From: an uncultured Erythrobacter sp.
GTDB lineage: Bacteria > Pseudomonadota > Alphaproteobacteria > Sphingomonadales > Sphingomonadaceae
Length of the DNA stretch: 64,000 nucleotides
Assembly (NCBI GenBank): GCA_947495695.1
Contig: CANLZP010000002.1
Span: 620,001 to 684,000 of the forward strand
Direction of reading: 5' to 3'
Under the pieces are notes generated by a model, which saw only the letters and a program-made list of their open reading frames with translations, had not been told where the DNA came from and ran no database searches. How positions within the stretch are numbered: position 1 is the stretch's first letter; every line of letters starts with the position of its first letter. Of the stretch, positions 1-9,247 are shown piece by piece. The position numbers were made by a program, and so were the translations under genes.

Positions 1-245
<245 letters not shown>

Positions 246-265
246 TTACTGCGCCTTTATGCGTC

Positions 266-290
266 GGAACTTTGAGGCGCAAGTTGCGTT
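266..290 (+). promoter_or_regulatory. Candidate sigma-EcfG (general stress) promoter
   Basis: GGAAC at 266-270 and CGTT at 287-290 are separated by exactly 16 bases. This is the published consensus of EcfG, the alphaproteobacterial general-stress sigma factor (GGAAC-N16/17-CGTT). It lies 73 bases before the ATG at 364 and points into the DUF883/holin-like operon. That proteins of this type are stress-induced in related bacteria is general knowledge; control here is inferred from the motif alone. Confidence 0.72.
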
Positions 291-363
291 GCAACATAGA
301 ACCCCAAACTTTATAGTTTGGCCATTGGAATACGTAGCCGCACCGGGCACAAAGGAGGCATTT

Positions 364-948
364 ATGGCACAAGGAAGCTCTAGCAGCTCCAGCGCGACCA
401 AATCGCGCAAGACACCCGCAAAGAAAACAACCGCTAAGAAAGCAACCAAAGTGACGAAAACAACAGACAACACATCCGAAGCGAAAACCCGTTTCTCCGC
501 CGCGCTTGATGAAGCGAAGGCCGGCGCTGCTGCGCTGAAGGCAGAAGCAGGCGATCGCGCAGGTTCATATCGCGACCAAGCCAAAGGTAAGACCGGTGAT
601 CTGGTCGAAGAAGCAAAGCATTATGGCGCCGATGCCAAAGCAAAGGCTGGCGAGCTAGCCGTTGAAGGCAAGACCAAGGCAAGTGATGCATTGTCTTCGC
701 TGGGCAAGGTTGTGTCTGACACCGCTCCGCAAATCGACGAGAAGCTGGGTGAGCAATATGGCGATTACGCCCGCAAAGCCTCGCGCAGCCTGGCCGAAGC
801 ATCTGCCAAGTTGGAAGCAAAAAGCGTCGACGAAATCGGCGAAGATGCGCGTGAATTTGTCCGCAAAAGCCCCGGCGTTGCCGTAGGTATCGCAGCAGTG
901 GCTGGCTTCTTGCTGGCCCGCATGTTCAGCGGCGGCGGACGCGACTAA
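364..948 (+). CDS. DUF883/ElaB-YqjD-like protein, first gene of stress operon
   Basis: A 194-residue protein with a Ser/Lys/Ala/Thr-rich N-terminus (about 1-45), a long Ala/Lys/Glu-rich amphipathic middle likely to form helical or coiled-coil structure (50-165), and a C-terminal hydrophobic segment (KSPGVAVGIAAVAGFLLARMF) ending in GGGRD. This Lys-Ser-Pro plus Gly/Ala-rich membrane helix is the arrangement of the DUF883 (ElaB/YqjD) family, small inner-membrane anchored proteins, some of which bind ribosomes in stationary phase. The ATG at 364 follows AAAGGAGG with good spacing; an upstream in-frame start at 205 has no such site. It is the first of four short genes that resemble E. coli yqjCDEK in layout, behind the promoter at 266-290. 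Exact role is unknown. Confidence 0.75.
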   Translation: MAQGSSSSSSATKSRKTPAKKTTAKKATKVTKTTDNTSEAKTRFSAALDEAKAGAAALKAEAGDRAGSYRDQAKGKTGDLVEEAKHYGADAKAKAGELAVEGKTKASDALSSLGKVVSDTAPQIDEKLGEQYGDYARKASRSLAEASAKLEAKSVDEIGEDAREFVRKSPGVAVGIAAVAGFLLARMFSGGGRD

Positions 949-970
949 GCACCAGCTGAGGGGGCTGTAC

Positions 971-1396
971 ATGCGCGATGACGACCTGCCGGTTGAGCGG
1001 CAGGATGCAGACACTGATTTGGACGCAGCGGTACGCGGCGAAGACGAGTTGGAAGATGCACGCGATGTGTCTCTGACAGAGGAAATCGCTGCGCTGGTCG
1101 AAGACGGCAAAAATTATGCCGAGGCTGAGCTGGCGTTCCAGAAGACCCGCGCTGGCTTTGTTGCCAATCGCGGAAAATCGGCTGCATTGTACGGCCTTTT
1201 CGCACTCGGCTTTATCCACCTTGCGCTCATCGCATTGGTGGTGGGCGTGTTGTTTGGCTTGATCCCGGTATTGGGAGCTTGGGGCGCGACAGCTGTCGTT
1301 GTTGGCGTTCTGTTGCTGGTCGCAGTGATACTGCTGCTGTTGGTGCGTTCCAACGGCATCGAAATCGCCAATTCGTTCAAGAGCGACGGAAAATGA
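971..1396 (+). CDS. Holin-like membrane protein (YqjE/DUF1469 type)
   Basis: A 141-residue protein with an acidic soluble N-terminal third and two adjacent hydrophobic helices (about residues 73-95 and 100-126) joined by a short Gly/Ala turn. The length, the pair of helices in the second half, and the position between a DUF883 protein and another small membrane protein match the YqjE/putative holin superfamily III group. These are host envelope proteins, not evidence of a prophage. GAGGGGG ends about 6 bases before the ATG. The stop TGA overlaps the next start (ATGA at 1393-1396), so the two genes are translationally coupled. Confidence 0.7.
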   Translation: MRDDDLPVERQDADTDLDAAVRGEDELEDARDVSLTEEIAALVEDGKNYAEAELAFQKTRAGFVANRGKSAALYGLFALGFIHLALIALVVGVLFGLIPVLGAWGATAVVVGVLLLVAVILLLLVRSNGIEIANSFKSDGK

Positions 1397-1779
1397 GCAA
1401 GCTGAAGCAACAGATGCGGGAAGATAAGGCCCTGCGCGACACCGCGCACAGCCTGATCGTCGCTGATGTGGCTCATGTCCGCAATATTATGAATGCGGAG
1501 ACCCTGGGCAAACGCATTGCCGGACGCATCGGCGATGGCGCCAGCGATGTGTTGCACAAGGCCGGAAACACGGCCGGCAACAATAGCGGTATCTTGGCGG
1601 CCGTGGTGGCCGCCGCGGCTCTATGGTTCGCGCGCAAGCCAATCCTTGAGCTGCTGAGCGATGAAGCGACAGAGGATCTGCCCCCGGACCAGGCCTCTCG
1701 TGATGAAACCGACCCTGTCACCCTTCCCCCGAATGATGATCGTGGTGATAGAATAATTGGAGAAGACCATGAGCAGTGA
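1393..1779 (+). CDS. Small single-pass membrane protein, unknown function
   Basis: A 128-residue protein with a basic N-terminal half, one Ala-rich transmembrane helix (about 56-73, ILAAVVAAAALWF) followed by RKP, and an acidic Asp/Glu/Pro-rich tail of about 50 residues. I do not recognise a named domain; by position it corresponds to the last small membrane gene of yqjCDEK-like operons. The ATG at 1393 overlaps the stop of the previous gene by four bases, and the gene end overlaps the next ATG (1769) by 11 bases, so the operon is tightly coupled. Confidence 0.7.
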   Translation: MSKLKQQMREDKALRDTAHSLIVADVAHVRNIMNAETLGKRIAGRIGDGASDVLHKAGNTAGNNSGILAAVVAAAALWFARKPILELLSDEATEDLPPDQASRDETDPVTLPPNDDRGDRIIGEDHEQ

Positions 1780-2248
1780 TGAAAAGCGTGATGCACTCCG
1801 CGTGAAAATCGAGGCCGCTGAACAGCGCCATGAAGAACGCTCCTTGCAAGTAGCGGCACAAGAAGCTGCCGAAAACGCGACGGAATTTGTGAAAAAGCAT
1901 CCTTTCGCCACAGTGGGCGCAGCGATCCTGGTTGGCCTCGCCATCGGTTCCATGACGAAGCCAGGCCGCCGTTTGACCAAGCGAACCGGTGTGTTGGCAG
2001 CCTTGGTGACCGATGCGGTCATCACCTATGGCATTCAGGCCTTCGACGCGGCGAGCGATGTCGCGCGCGAAGGACAGGACAAATTGGAAGACTTGAGCGA
2101 CAGTGTCAGCGACAAGGCGCGGACCGCAAAGCGCGAAGCCGCCCATCTGGCGGGTACCGCAGCCGATCGCACTCGGACTGTGACGCGCACAGCCACGCGT
2201 AAAGCGAGCCGCACGGTGCGCGATGTGCGCGATCGGATCGTCCACTAA
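1769..2248 (+). CDS. Second DUF883-like membrane-anchored protein
   Basis: A 159-residue protein. An N-terminal charged helix (1-40) leads to FVKKHPFATVGAAILVGLAIGSM, the Lys-His-Pro-Phe plus Gly-rich helix typical of DUF883/ElaB membrane anchors. Here the anchor is in the middle (about 43-65) rather than at the C-terminus. The rest is an Arg/Thr/Ala-rich helical region ending in TVRDVRDRIVH. The ATG at 1769 is preceded by GGAG at 1759-1762 with good spacing and is preferred over the TTG at 1757. It closes the stress-type operon. Confidence 0.68.
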   Translation: MSSDEKRDALRVKIEAAEQRHEERSLQVAAQEAAENATEFVKKHPFATVGAAILVGLAIGSMTKPGRRLTKRTGVLAALVTDAVITYGIQAFDAASDVAREGQDKLEDLSDSVSDKARTAKREAAHLAGTAADRTRTVTRTATRKASRTVRDVRDRIVH

Positions 2249-2341
2249 CCGCGCAAAGATGCTGGTCCAAACCGTCCAATGAGTCTATGGGCCTGCGCTT
2301 ATCGACAGATCGGGCATTGGCCCTCAAGAAAGATTTAAGTG

Positions 2342-2572
2342 ATGGAAGAAACCACCCCAAAACAGAAACTTCACTTGGTCATGGGTGGACGGGTCACTGA
2401 TCCGCGCTCCATGGAATTCCAGGATCCAGAGAGTGTCCATGTGGTTGGCGTTTTCAGCGACTATGAAGCCGCCGAAGATGCGTGGCGTGCGCAAGCGCAA
2501 AGGACCGTTGATGACGCAGAGATGCGCTATGTTGTGGTCCATCTACACAAATTGCTGACACCCGACGCATAA
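2342..2572 (+). CDS. DUF4170 domain protein
   Basis: A 76-residue soluble protein. LHLVMGGRVTDPRSMEFQD near the start and AQRTVDDAEMRYVVVHLHK near the end are the conserved signatures of DUF4170, a family of short proteins widespread in Alphaproteobacteria with no known function. A GTG lies directly before the ATG, so the start could be at 2339 or 2342. It stands alone between the DUF883 operon and the GNAT gene. Confidence 0.88.
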   Translation: MEETTPKQKLHLVMGGRVTDPRSMEFQDPESVHVVGVFSDYEAAEDAWRAQAQRTVDDAEMRYVVVHLHKLLTPDA

Positions 2573-2633
2573 GCGCGCGCTGGCTTTGGACCGAGCATTC
2601 GCCACCCAATCAGCACTCAGCCAACGCACAGTT

Positions 2634-3134
2634 ATGAGCTATTCCCTTCGCCCGTTCCGCGATACCGATCCACCGCGTCTGGCCGAGATTACTCGCGCGG
2701 CCATTACCGCGATTGGGCCGCATGGCTATAGCCCGGCGCAAGTTGCTGCATGGACAAACCGCCATCTCACAGCAGATCGCTTTGTCACTCGCGCTGCTGC
2801 AGGAGCACTTATCTGGGTCGCAGAAGACGCAACCGGTCAACCCGTAGCCTATGCTCTGTTGGAAGTGGACGAGCATGGCGAGGGTCATCTCGACATGCTG
2901 TATTGCCACCCAGACCACACGCGGCGCGGGTTGGCCGACCAATTGCTAGCTTCAGCCGAAGCGCATGCTCGCACGACCAGAATTGTCCGGCTGTATACCG
3001 AGGCGAGCGAACTTGCCCGCAGCGCATTCGAGCGCGCCGGATACGCCGTCACACACAGGCGTGATTTTGACATCGGGTCCGCTCAGCAGCCTGTCCCGAT
3101 CCACAATTATGCGATGGAAAAGCTGCTCGATTGA
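2634..3134 (+). CDS. GNAT family N-acetyltransferase
   Basis: A 166-residue single-domain GNAT acetyltransferase, which would move an acetyl group from acetyl-CoA to an unknown amine. MSYSLRPFRDTD is the usual first strand; DMLYCHPDHTRRGLADQLL (about residues 82-100) is the core with the acetyl-CoA pyrophosphate loop R-R-G-L-A; the C-terminal FERAGYAVTHRRDF is the usual last motif. The ATG at 2634 gives the normal GNAT start; a longer frame from TTG 2586 adds residues with no family match. The substrate cannot be predicted. It converges with greA, 13 bases between stops. Confidence 0.85.
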   Translation: MSYSLRPFRDTDPPRLAEITRAAITAIGPHGYSPAQVAAWTNRHLTADRFVTRAAAGALIWVAEDATGQPVAYALLEVDEHGEGHLDMLYCHPDHTRRGLADQLLASAEAHARTTRIVRLYTEASELARSAFERAGYAVTHRRDFDIGSAQQPVPIHNYAMEKLLD

Positions 3135-3147
3135 GCAGCCCCCTTGA

Positions 3148-3615
3148 TCAAATGAATTCGATCTTCTCGACAAGGTAGAACTTGTCGCCCGATGGCACGG
3201 TCACTTCGATCTCGTCACCTTTGTTCTTGCCAATCAGGGCACGAGCCAAAGGAGAGCTGAACGAAATGCGGCCACTGGCTGCATCCGCTTCGGTCTCGCC
3301 AACAATCTGGTATTTCACCGGTTTGTCGTTATCATCCAGCAGCGTGACGGTCGCGCCGAACACAATCTTGTCACCCGACAAACTTGCCGGATCAATGATT
3401 TGAGCGCGAGTCACCTTGCTTTCGATGTCACCGATCATGGCCTCTACCTGGCCCTGACGTTCTTTCGCGGCGTGATATTCAGCATTTTCCGAGAGATCAC
3501 CATGCGCGCGAGCTTCCTCGATCGCATCAACAATCTTCGGGCGTTCCGCGCGCAAGATCTTGAGATCAGCCGTAAGCCGCTCATAGCCTTCCGCGAGCAT
3601 GGGAACCTTATCCAT
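3148..3615 (-). CDS. greA: Transcription elongation factor GreA
   Basis: GreA rescues backtracked RNA polymerase by stimulating cleavage of the nascent RNA 3' end. The 155-residue protein is close to the usual 158. The N-terminal coiled coil carries the acidic tip [16 protein letters not shown] (about residues 38-53), whose Asp and Glu enter the polymerase channel; the C-terminal FKBP-like half has the family motifs [18 protein letters not shown]. The ATG at 3615 gives the standard start [14 protein letters not shown]; a longer frame to 3663 adds 16 unconserved residues. It lies 122 bases downstream of carB on the same strand and may share its transcript. Confidence 0.96.
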   Translation of the reverse strand: MDKVPMLAEGYERLTADLKILRAERPKIVDAIEEARAHGDLSENAEYHAAKERQGQVEAMIGDIESKVTRAQIIDPASLSGDKIVFGATVTLLDDNDKPVKYQIVGETEADAASGRISFSSPLARALIGKNKGDEIEVTVPSGDKFYLVEKIEFI

Positions 3616-3737
3616 CGTAGCAATCCAGTCTTTTTCGTTCGGCGCGCGCCCCCCAAAATTCACGACATCGAGACCATGGCCGCTTCACAGGAGGCGGCGC
3701 GATCTCGTCGAAATGTCGGGAGGAACGCTAGATTTGT

Positions 3738-6700
3738 TTAGCTATAATAGTCTTGCAATGAGCGGACTTCAAGCTGCCTTGCGTTTACAGCCCCAATTGC
3801 CTGGGCTGCAGCGAGCGAAGCAGTGGCCGTTGTGTAGTAAGGAATCTTCTCTTCCAGGGCCGAAGCGCGGATCGATTTCGAATCGAGCAAACTCTGCCAA
3901 CCCTCGGTTGTGTTGAAGATCAAAGCGACATCGCCATCGATGATTTTATCGACCACATGCGGTTGGCCTTCAGCAACCTTATTCACCCGCTCAACCTTTA
4001 ATCCCTGCTCGGTCAAATAGGCCTGCGTGCCGCCCGTGGCGATTATGTCAAATCCTTGTTCCAACAGCGATTTTACCGCCGGAACGATGATCGACTTGTC
4101 GCTGGTCTTGACCGAAACAAACACCGTCCCGCTTTCCGGCAAGCTTGATCCCGCGCCCAATTGAGACTTGAGGAAAGCGGCCGCAAATGTGGTGTCGATG
4201 CCCATCACTTCGCCGGTTGATTTCATCTCCGGTGTCAGCACAGGATCGCTGCCGGGGAAGCGATTGAACGGGAACACGGCCTCTTTCACCGCCATGTAAG
4301 GCAGGTCGCGTTTGAACGGTTCAAAATTGCTCAATTTTTCGCCCGCCATGACGCGCGCAGCAATTTTTGCGACCGGTTGTCCGATCGCCTTGGCGACAAA
4401 TGGCACCGTGCGGCTAGCGCGCGGATTGACCTCGATCAGGTAAACCTCGCCATCTTTCACCGCAAATTGGATATTCATCAGGCCGCGCACCTTCAGGGCA
4501 AAGGCCAGCGCCTCGGCCTGACGCTCCATCTCGGCGATGATATCATCGGGCAGGGAGTATGGCGGCAATGTGCAGGCGCTATCGCCCGAGTGAACCCCGG
4601 CCTCTTCAATATGCTGCATCACGCCCGCAATCCGCACTTCATCGCCATCGCACAAGGCATCCACGTCGCATTCGGTCGCATCGCGCAAGTATTGGTCGAT
4701 CAACACCGGACTGTCGCCCGACACATTGACCGCGGTGTTGATGTAATTGTCGAGTTGAGCCTCGCTATCGACGATTTCCATCGCGCGGCCGCCCAAGACG
4801 TAGGATGGGCGCAGCAGCACCGGATAACCAATGCGAGCGGCAACTGCGGCGGCTTCGTCCCGACTCTTGGCGATGCCATTCTCCGGCTGCTTTAGCTTCA
4901 GCTTGTCGACCAGCTTGGCAAAGCGTTCGCGATCTTCAGCCAGGTCAATCGCATCGGGCGAGGTGCCAAGGATCGGAATGCCCTCGTCCTCCAGCGCCTG
5001 CGCCAATTTCAGCGGCGTTTGCCCACCAAATTGCACGATCACACCCACCAATTCGCCGTTGGATTGCTCAACCCGCAGGATTTCGAGCACATCCTCGGCG
5101 GTCAGCGGTTCGAAATAGAGCCTGTCGGACGTGTCATAATCGGTCGAGACGGTTTCCGGATTGCAATTGACCATGATGGTCTCAAAACCCGCTTCTTCAA
5201 GCGCGAAACAGGCATGGACGCAGCAATAATCGAACTCGATCCCCTGCCCGATGCGGTTGGGTCCACCGCCCAAAATAACGACCTTGCGACGGTCCGAAGG
5301 CATCGCCTCGCATTCCGGCTCGCCAAAGCTGGGCGCTTCATAGGTCGAGTACATATAGGGCGTGATCGCCTCAAACTCGGCTGCACAGCTATCGATCCGC
5401 TTGAACACGGGGCGCACACCCAGCTTGTCACGAAGCGCGCGCACTTCGTCTTCCGATGTCGCCCCGGCCATGGCTTGCAGAGCATCGTGCAGCAATCCGC
5501 TGCGCCGCGCCTGCGTTTCCGCCATTCCGCCGGCCACGCCAACAGAGCGCACCGCCAAGGTCGCCAGACGCTTGTCGGAAAAGCCCATCGATTTCAGCTT
5601 ACGTAAAGACGCAGCATCGCCGGGCAAACCATTGCTGGAAATGTCTTTTTCAGCGTCAATGATCTCTTCGATCTGGCGTAAGAACCATTTGTCATAGCCG
5701 GTGATCGGGTGAATATCCTCCACCGTCAGACCTTCGCGAAAAGCCTGCCCCACTTGCAGCAAACGGTCCGGTGTACGCTTGGACAGCGCCGCGGTAATCA
5801 CATCACGATGGACCCCTTCCAGCTCTGGCACGCGGTTAAACCCGTCGAGGCCCGTTTCCAGACCGCGCAGCGCCTTTTGCATGCTCTCCTGAAAATTGCG
5901 GCCAATCGCCATGACTTCGCCGACCGATTTCATCGCGGTGGCCAATTCATTCTTGGCCCCTTTGAATTTCTCAAATGCAAAACGCGGGATCTTGGTCACG
6001 ACATAGTCAATTGTCGGTTCAAAGCTGGCCGGCGTTGCGCCGGTAATTTCGTTGGTGATCTCGTCCAGAGTGTACCCAACCGCCAATTTCGCCGCGACAC
6101 GAGCAATCGGGAAGCCGGTGGCTTTCGATGCGAGCGCAGAGGAGCGTGAGACACGCGGGTTCATCTCGATCACGATCAGTCGGCCATCGGCTGGATTGAC
6201 CGCGAACTGCACATTGGACCCGCCGGTTTCCACACCAATTTCGCGCAGCACATTGAGCGATGCGGTGCGCATAATCTGATATTCTTTATCGGTCAGCGTC
6301 AGCGCCGGTGCCACGGTGATGGAATCGCCTGTGTGCACACCCATCGCATCGACATTTTCGATCGAGCAGATGATGATGCAATTGTCCTTTTTATCGCGGA
6401 CAACCTCCATCTCATACTCTTTCCAGCCAAGCAGCGATTCCTCGATCAGCACTTCATTGGTCGGGCTGGCATCAATGCCGCCGCGCACAATCGCTTCGAA
6501 CTCAGCCTTGTTATAGGCGATCCCGCCGCCGGTCCCGCCCATCGTAAAGCTGGGGCGGATGATGGAGGGCAGACCGGTGCGTTCCAGCACGGCAAAGGCT
6601 TCGTCCACTGTATGGGCTGTGCCGCTGCGCGCGCTTTCCAAGCCGATTTTGTCCATCGCATCGCGGAACCGCAGGCGGTTTTCGGCCTTGTCGATCACAT

Positions 6701-7061
6701 CAGCCTTGGCACCGATCATCTCGACGCCGAATTTCTCCAGCGTACCATCCGCATCCAAAGCAAGCGCGCAATTCAGCGCGGTTTGTCCGCCCATCGTCGG
6801 CAGCAAGGCATCGGGGCGTTCTTTATCAATGATTTTGGCGACGATGTCGGGCGTGATCGGCTCGATATAGGTCGCATCGGCAAATTCGGGATCGGTCATG
6901 ATCGTGGCCGGATTGGAATTGACCAGGATGACGCGATAGCCCTCCTCCTTCAGCGCCTTGATTGCCTGGGTGCCGGAATAATCAAACTCGCACGCCTGGC
7001 CGATAATGATAGGACCAGCGCCAATGACGAGGATCGAGGAGATGTCAGTTCTTTTAGGCAT
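3738..7061 (-). CDS. carB: Carbamoyl-phosphate synthase large subunit
   Basis: CarB makes carbamoyl phosphate from bicarbonate, two ATP and ammonia channelled from CarA, feeding arginine and pyrimidine synthesis. The 1107 residues contain two homologous ATP-grasp halves (about 1-400 and 555-935) joined by an oligomerisation region, and a C-terminal MGS-like allosteric domain (about 940-1090). Visible motifs are [23 protein letters not shown] at the start (first 20 residues after the Met region), [16 protein letters not shown] in half one, [16 protein letters not shown] opening half two, and [16 protein letters not shown]. Its ATG overlaps the stop of the upstream lipoprotein gene by one base (TAATG), so carA, the lipoprotein gene and carB appear to be one translationally coupled unit. 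Confidence 0.98.
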   Translation of the reverse strand: MPKRTDISSILVIGAGPIIIGQACEFDYSGTQAIKALKEEGYRVILVNSNPATIMTDPEFADATYIEPITPDIVAKIIDKERPDALLPTMGGQTALNCALALDADGTLEKFGVEMIGAKADVIDKAENRLRFRDAMDKIGLESARSGTAHTVDEAFAVLERTGLPSIIRPSFTMGGTGGGIAYNKAEFEAIVRGGIDASPTNEVLIEESLLGWKEYEMEVVRDKKDNCIIICSIENVDAMGVHTGDSITVAPALTLTDKEYQIMRTASLNVLREIGVETGGSNVQFAVNPADGRLIVIEMNPRVSRSSALASKATGFPIARVAAKLAVGYTLDEITNEITGATPASFEPTIDYVVTKIPRFAFEKFKGAKNELATAMKSVGEVMAIGRNFQESMQKALRGLETGLDGFNRVPELEGVHRDVITAALSKRTPDRLLQVGQAFREGLTVEDIHPITGYDKWFLRQIEEIIDAEKDISSNGLPGDAASLRKLKSMGFSDKRLATLAVRSVGVAGGMAETQARRSGLLHDALQAMAGATSEDEVRALRDKLGVRPVFKRIDSCAAEFEAITPYMYSTYEAPSFGEPECEAMPSDRRKVVILGGGPNRIGQGIEFDYCCVHACFALEEAGFETIMVNCNPETVSTDYDTSDRLYFEPLTAEDVLEILRVEQSNGELVGVIVQFGGQTPLKLAQALEDEGIPILGTSPDAIDLAEDRERFAKLVDKLKLKQPENGIAKSRDEAAAVAARIGYPVLLRPSYVLGGRAMEIVDSEAQLDNYINTAVNVSGDSPVLIDQYLRDATECDVDALCDGDEVRIAGVMQHIEEAGVHSGDSACTLPPYSLPDDIIAEMERQAEALAFALKVRGLMNIQFAVKDGEVYLIEVNPRASRTVPFVAKAIGQPVAKIAARVMAGEKLSNFEPFKRDLPYMAVKEAVFPFNRFPGSDPVLTPEMKSTGEVMGIDTTFAAAFLKSQLGAGSSLPESGTVFVSVKTSDKSIIVPAVKSLLEQGFDIIATGGTQAYLTEQGLKVERVNKVAEGQPHVVDKIIDGDVALIFNTTEGWQSLLDSKSIRASALEEKIPYYTTATASLAAAQAIGAVNARQLEVRSLQDYYS

Positions 7062-7381
7062 TATTGTTCGATCTCTCTTGCTTTCCCGTTGCCGGTGAAG
7101 CCAACTTTCGTGATCCCGGTCTTTCGGATCATCTCAAAAACGCAACCTGCCGCTTCGAAATTCGGATCGAATTCCCCGGAAGCGATCTCCTCATCAGTGA
7201 TCGGCCGGAAATTTACCTGCGATCCATCAAGCTGAAGCCAATCACGGGGTGCATCACAACTGTCCGCAATCGCATCAAGCTCGATTTGGGTTGGATTGTC
7301 TGGATCAGCTACATTTGCAGGCACGTCGGTTGAGGCACAGGCGGCGGCTATTAAGGTTACTGGCAATAAGACGAGCTTCAC
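7061..7381 (-). CDS. Small predicted lipoprotein encoded between carA and carB
   Basis: A 106-residue protein starting with a GTG. The N-terminus is a lipoprotein signal: a short basic start, hydrophobic [12 protein letters not shown], then the lipobox Cys at residue 15. The mature part is acidic and has two further Cys (42 and 80 approximately) that could form a disulfide in the periplasm. A conserved-looking region [22 protein letters not shown] is followed by [12 protein letters not shown] do not recognise a domain, although small I78-type inhibitor-like lipoproteins have a similar size. Its GTG overlaps the carA stop (GTGA, four bases) and its stop overlaps the carB start (TAATG), an unusual place for an envelope gene. 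Confidence 0.82.
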   Translation of the reverse strand: MKLVLLPVTLIAAACASTDVPANVADPDNPTQIELDAIADSCDAPRDWLQLDGSQVNFRPITDEEIASGEFDPNFEAAGCVFEMIRKTGITKVGFTGNGKAREIEQ

Positions 7382-8571
7382 CCCAAACCTCCCACGAATT
7401 TTTCGAACAGGTAGAAGCTGTCCTGCGGGCCGGGAGAGGCCTCAGGGTGGTATTGCACGCCAAAGGCATTCTTGCCCTTGATCGCAATGCCGCAATTGCT
7501 GCCATCGAACAGGCTGACATGGGTTTGCTCAACGCCTTCCGGCAGGCTGTCACCATCTACCGCAAAGCCATGGTTCATGCTGGTGATCTCCACCAGGTCT
7601 CGCGAGGTCTGCCATGTATCTCCCACACGCTGAACAGGGTGATTGGCGCCGCGATGGCCCTGATGCATCTTGGTGGTTTTGGCCCCCGCAGCCAGCGCCA
7701 GCATCTGATGGCCCAGGCAAATACCGAACAGCGGCATATCCCGGTCGAGCAGCGCCTTGATCACCGGCACCGCATATTCGCCCGTTGCCGCCGGATCGCC
7801 CGGGCCGTTGGACAGAAACACGCCATCGGGATTGTGGCTGAGGATATCCTCCAGCGAGGATTGCGCCGGCACTACCGTAACCCGGGCACCGGCCTTCACC
7901 AGATTGCGGAAGATATTGTCCTTCGCACCGTAATCAATCGCCACCACATGGGGGCGATCTGCGCCCTCACCTTCGGCATAGCCGTCACCCAGCGTCCAAG
8001 CCCCGGCTCCTCCGGGCATTTTGGCCCAATCTTCCAGAGCCTTGCGCGTCACAGTCTCGGCCAGATCCAGTCCCTCTAGGCCAGACCACTTCTGCGCCTG
8101 CTTCAGCAAAGCGGGAATGTCGAATTTGCCATCGGCATTATGCGCAATCACCGCGTTGGGAGCGCCCGACAGCCGGATGCGGCGCGTCAGCGCACGCGTA
8201 TCAACGCCGGACAGGCCGATCTTGCCATTGGCCTCCATCCAGCTGGTGAAATCCTGCTCGCTGCGGAAATTGCTGGCGGGGGTCACGGCTTCGCGCACGA
8301 TACAGCCCACCGCGCTATCCACCCGGCTTTCCAGATCTTCGTTATTGGTGCCGACATTGCCGATATGGGGAAAGGTGAAGGTGACGATCTGGGCGGCATA
8401 GCTGGGGTCGGTCATCACTTCCTGATAGCCGGTCATGGCTGTGTTGAAGCACACTTCGCCCACCGCAGAACCGCTAGCCCCAAAGCCCATTCCCCAAATC
8501 ACTGTGCCATCGGCGAGAACAATGACTCCCGTCGCATCTTTGGGTTGCGCAGGCGTAGAGGCAGAAGCCAT
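7378..8571 (-). CDS. carA: Carbamoyl-phosphate synthase small subunit
   Basis: CarA is the glutaminase that hands ammonia to CarB. The 397-residue protein has the N-terminal CPSase domain (GVIVLADGTVIWGMGFGA, TGYQEVMTDPSY) and a C-terminal class I glutamine amidotransferase domain with the nucleophile elbow GICLGHQML (catalytic Cys), LSNGPGDP, and the His-Glu pair in YHPEASPGP. The ATG at 8571 follows GGAGAG with 7-base spacing and gives the family start; a frame open to 8700 adds 43 unconserved residues. The leader upstream carries a hairpin (8601-8624). Confidence 0.97.
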   Translation of the reverse strand: MASASTPAQPKDATGVIVLADGTVIWGMGFGASGSAVGEVCFNTAMTGYQEVMTDPSYAAQIVTFTFPHIGNVGTNNEDLESRVDSAVGCIVREAVTPASNFRSEQDFTSWMEANGKIGLSGVDTRALTRRIRLSGAPNAVIAHNADGKFDIPALLKQAQKWSGLEGLDLAETVTRKALEDWAKMPGGAGAWTLGDGYAEGEGADRPHVVAIDYGAKDNIFRNLVKAGARVTVVPAQSSLEDILSHNPDGVFLSNGPGDPAATGEYAVPVIKALLDRDMPLFGICLGHQMLALAAGAKTTKMHQGHRGANHPVQRVGDTWQTSRDLVEITSMNHGFAVDGDSLPEGVEQTHVSLFDGSNCGIAIKGKNAFGVQYHPEASPGPQDSFYLFEKFVGGLG

Positions 8572-8600
8572 TGGGGGCTCTCCAGGTAAAAGGTTTTCCG

Positions 8601-8624
8601 GCGATGTCGCTAAGAGACATTCGC
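8601..8624 (-). promoter_or_regulatory. Hairpin in the carA leader
   Basis: On the minus strand GCGAATGTC and GACATCGC pair over 8 bp with one bulged A around a 7-base loop, 30 bases before the carA start. A TTGACG box lies about 30 bases further upstream. No T-run follows, so it is not a simple terminator. It may only be a stable 5' UTR element; a role in pyrimidine or arginine control is speculation. Confidence 0.3.
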
Positions 8625-8718
8625 TAGGGCCGCCCCTGCCCCACGTCAACCTATCGCAAGGTGCAAATGTACGATAAGTTGAACGCCAACAACGATCCAT
8701 CCACAGGAAACACCAAAC

Positions 8719-9183
8719 ATGTCCGATTCCTCACTGCGCGACCAAATAAAAGCCGCCACTATCACGGCGATGAAGGCGAAGGATAAAGAGCGCACCGCGA
8801 CGCTTCGTCAGGTCTCTGCCAAGATCAAGGACAAGGATATTGAGCTGCGCACGTCCGACAAAAATGTGCCGGACGATGAATTGGTCACCGGCGTCTTGCA
8901 GAAAATGGTCAAGCAACGGCGCGAATCGATAACCATGTATGTTGACGGTGGCCGCGACGAATTGGCCGATGCTGAACGCGCGGAACTGGCCATTATCGAG
9001 GAATTTCTGCCTCAGATGATGAGCGAGGAAGATACCAAGGCTGCAATCGCCGAAATCAAGACCGCCACGGGTGCCGACGGGATGAAAGACATGGGCAAGG
9101 TCATCGGCCAGTTGAAGGCCAAATATGGTGCTGAACTGGACATGAGCCTGGCCAGCGGATTGGTAAAACAGGCGCTATCATAA
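8719..9183 (+). CDS. yqeY: GatB/YqeY domain protein
   Basis: A 154-residue protein matching the stand-alone YqeY family over its full length: SLRDQIKAATITAMKAKDKERTATLR start, a Lys-rich middle, VLQKMVKQRRESITMYVDGGRDELADAE, EEFLPQMMSEED, and the C-terminal GAxGMKDMGKVIGQLKAKYG-like helix pair. The fold is shared with the tail domain of the GatB subunit of Glu/Asp-tRNA amidotransferase and is thought to bind tRNA, but no function is established for the free protein. It opens the yqeY-dnaG-rpoD block, 64 bases before dnaG, a common arrangement in Alphaproteobacteria. Confidence 0.92.
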   Translation: MSDSSLRDQIKAATITAMKAKDKERTATLRQVSAKIKDKDIELRTSDKNVPDDELVTGVLQKMVKQRRESITMYVDGGRDELADAERAELAIIEEFLPQMMSEEDTKAAIAEIKTATGADGMKDMGKVIGQLKAKYGAELDMSLASGLVKQALS

Positions 9184-9247
9184 AATGCTCACAGACTGGT
9201 CCACAGCCTGCGCTTGAATCCAGCCCGTCACTCGCGCACTAAAGGGT

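Noticed and set aside
971-1396. Holin annotation taken as sign of a prophage
   Set aside because: The neighbours are host envelope proteins in a yqjCDEK-like operon; no phage structural, integrase or lysis genes are present.
6333-7235. 300-residue plus-strand frame opposite carB
   Set aside because: Runs through carB and the lipoprotein gene on the opposite strand and has no domain.
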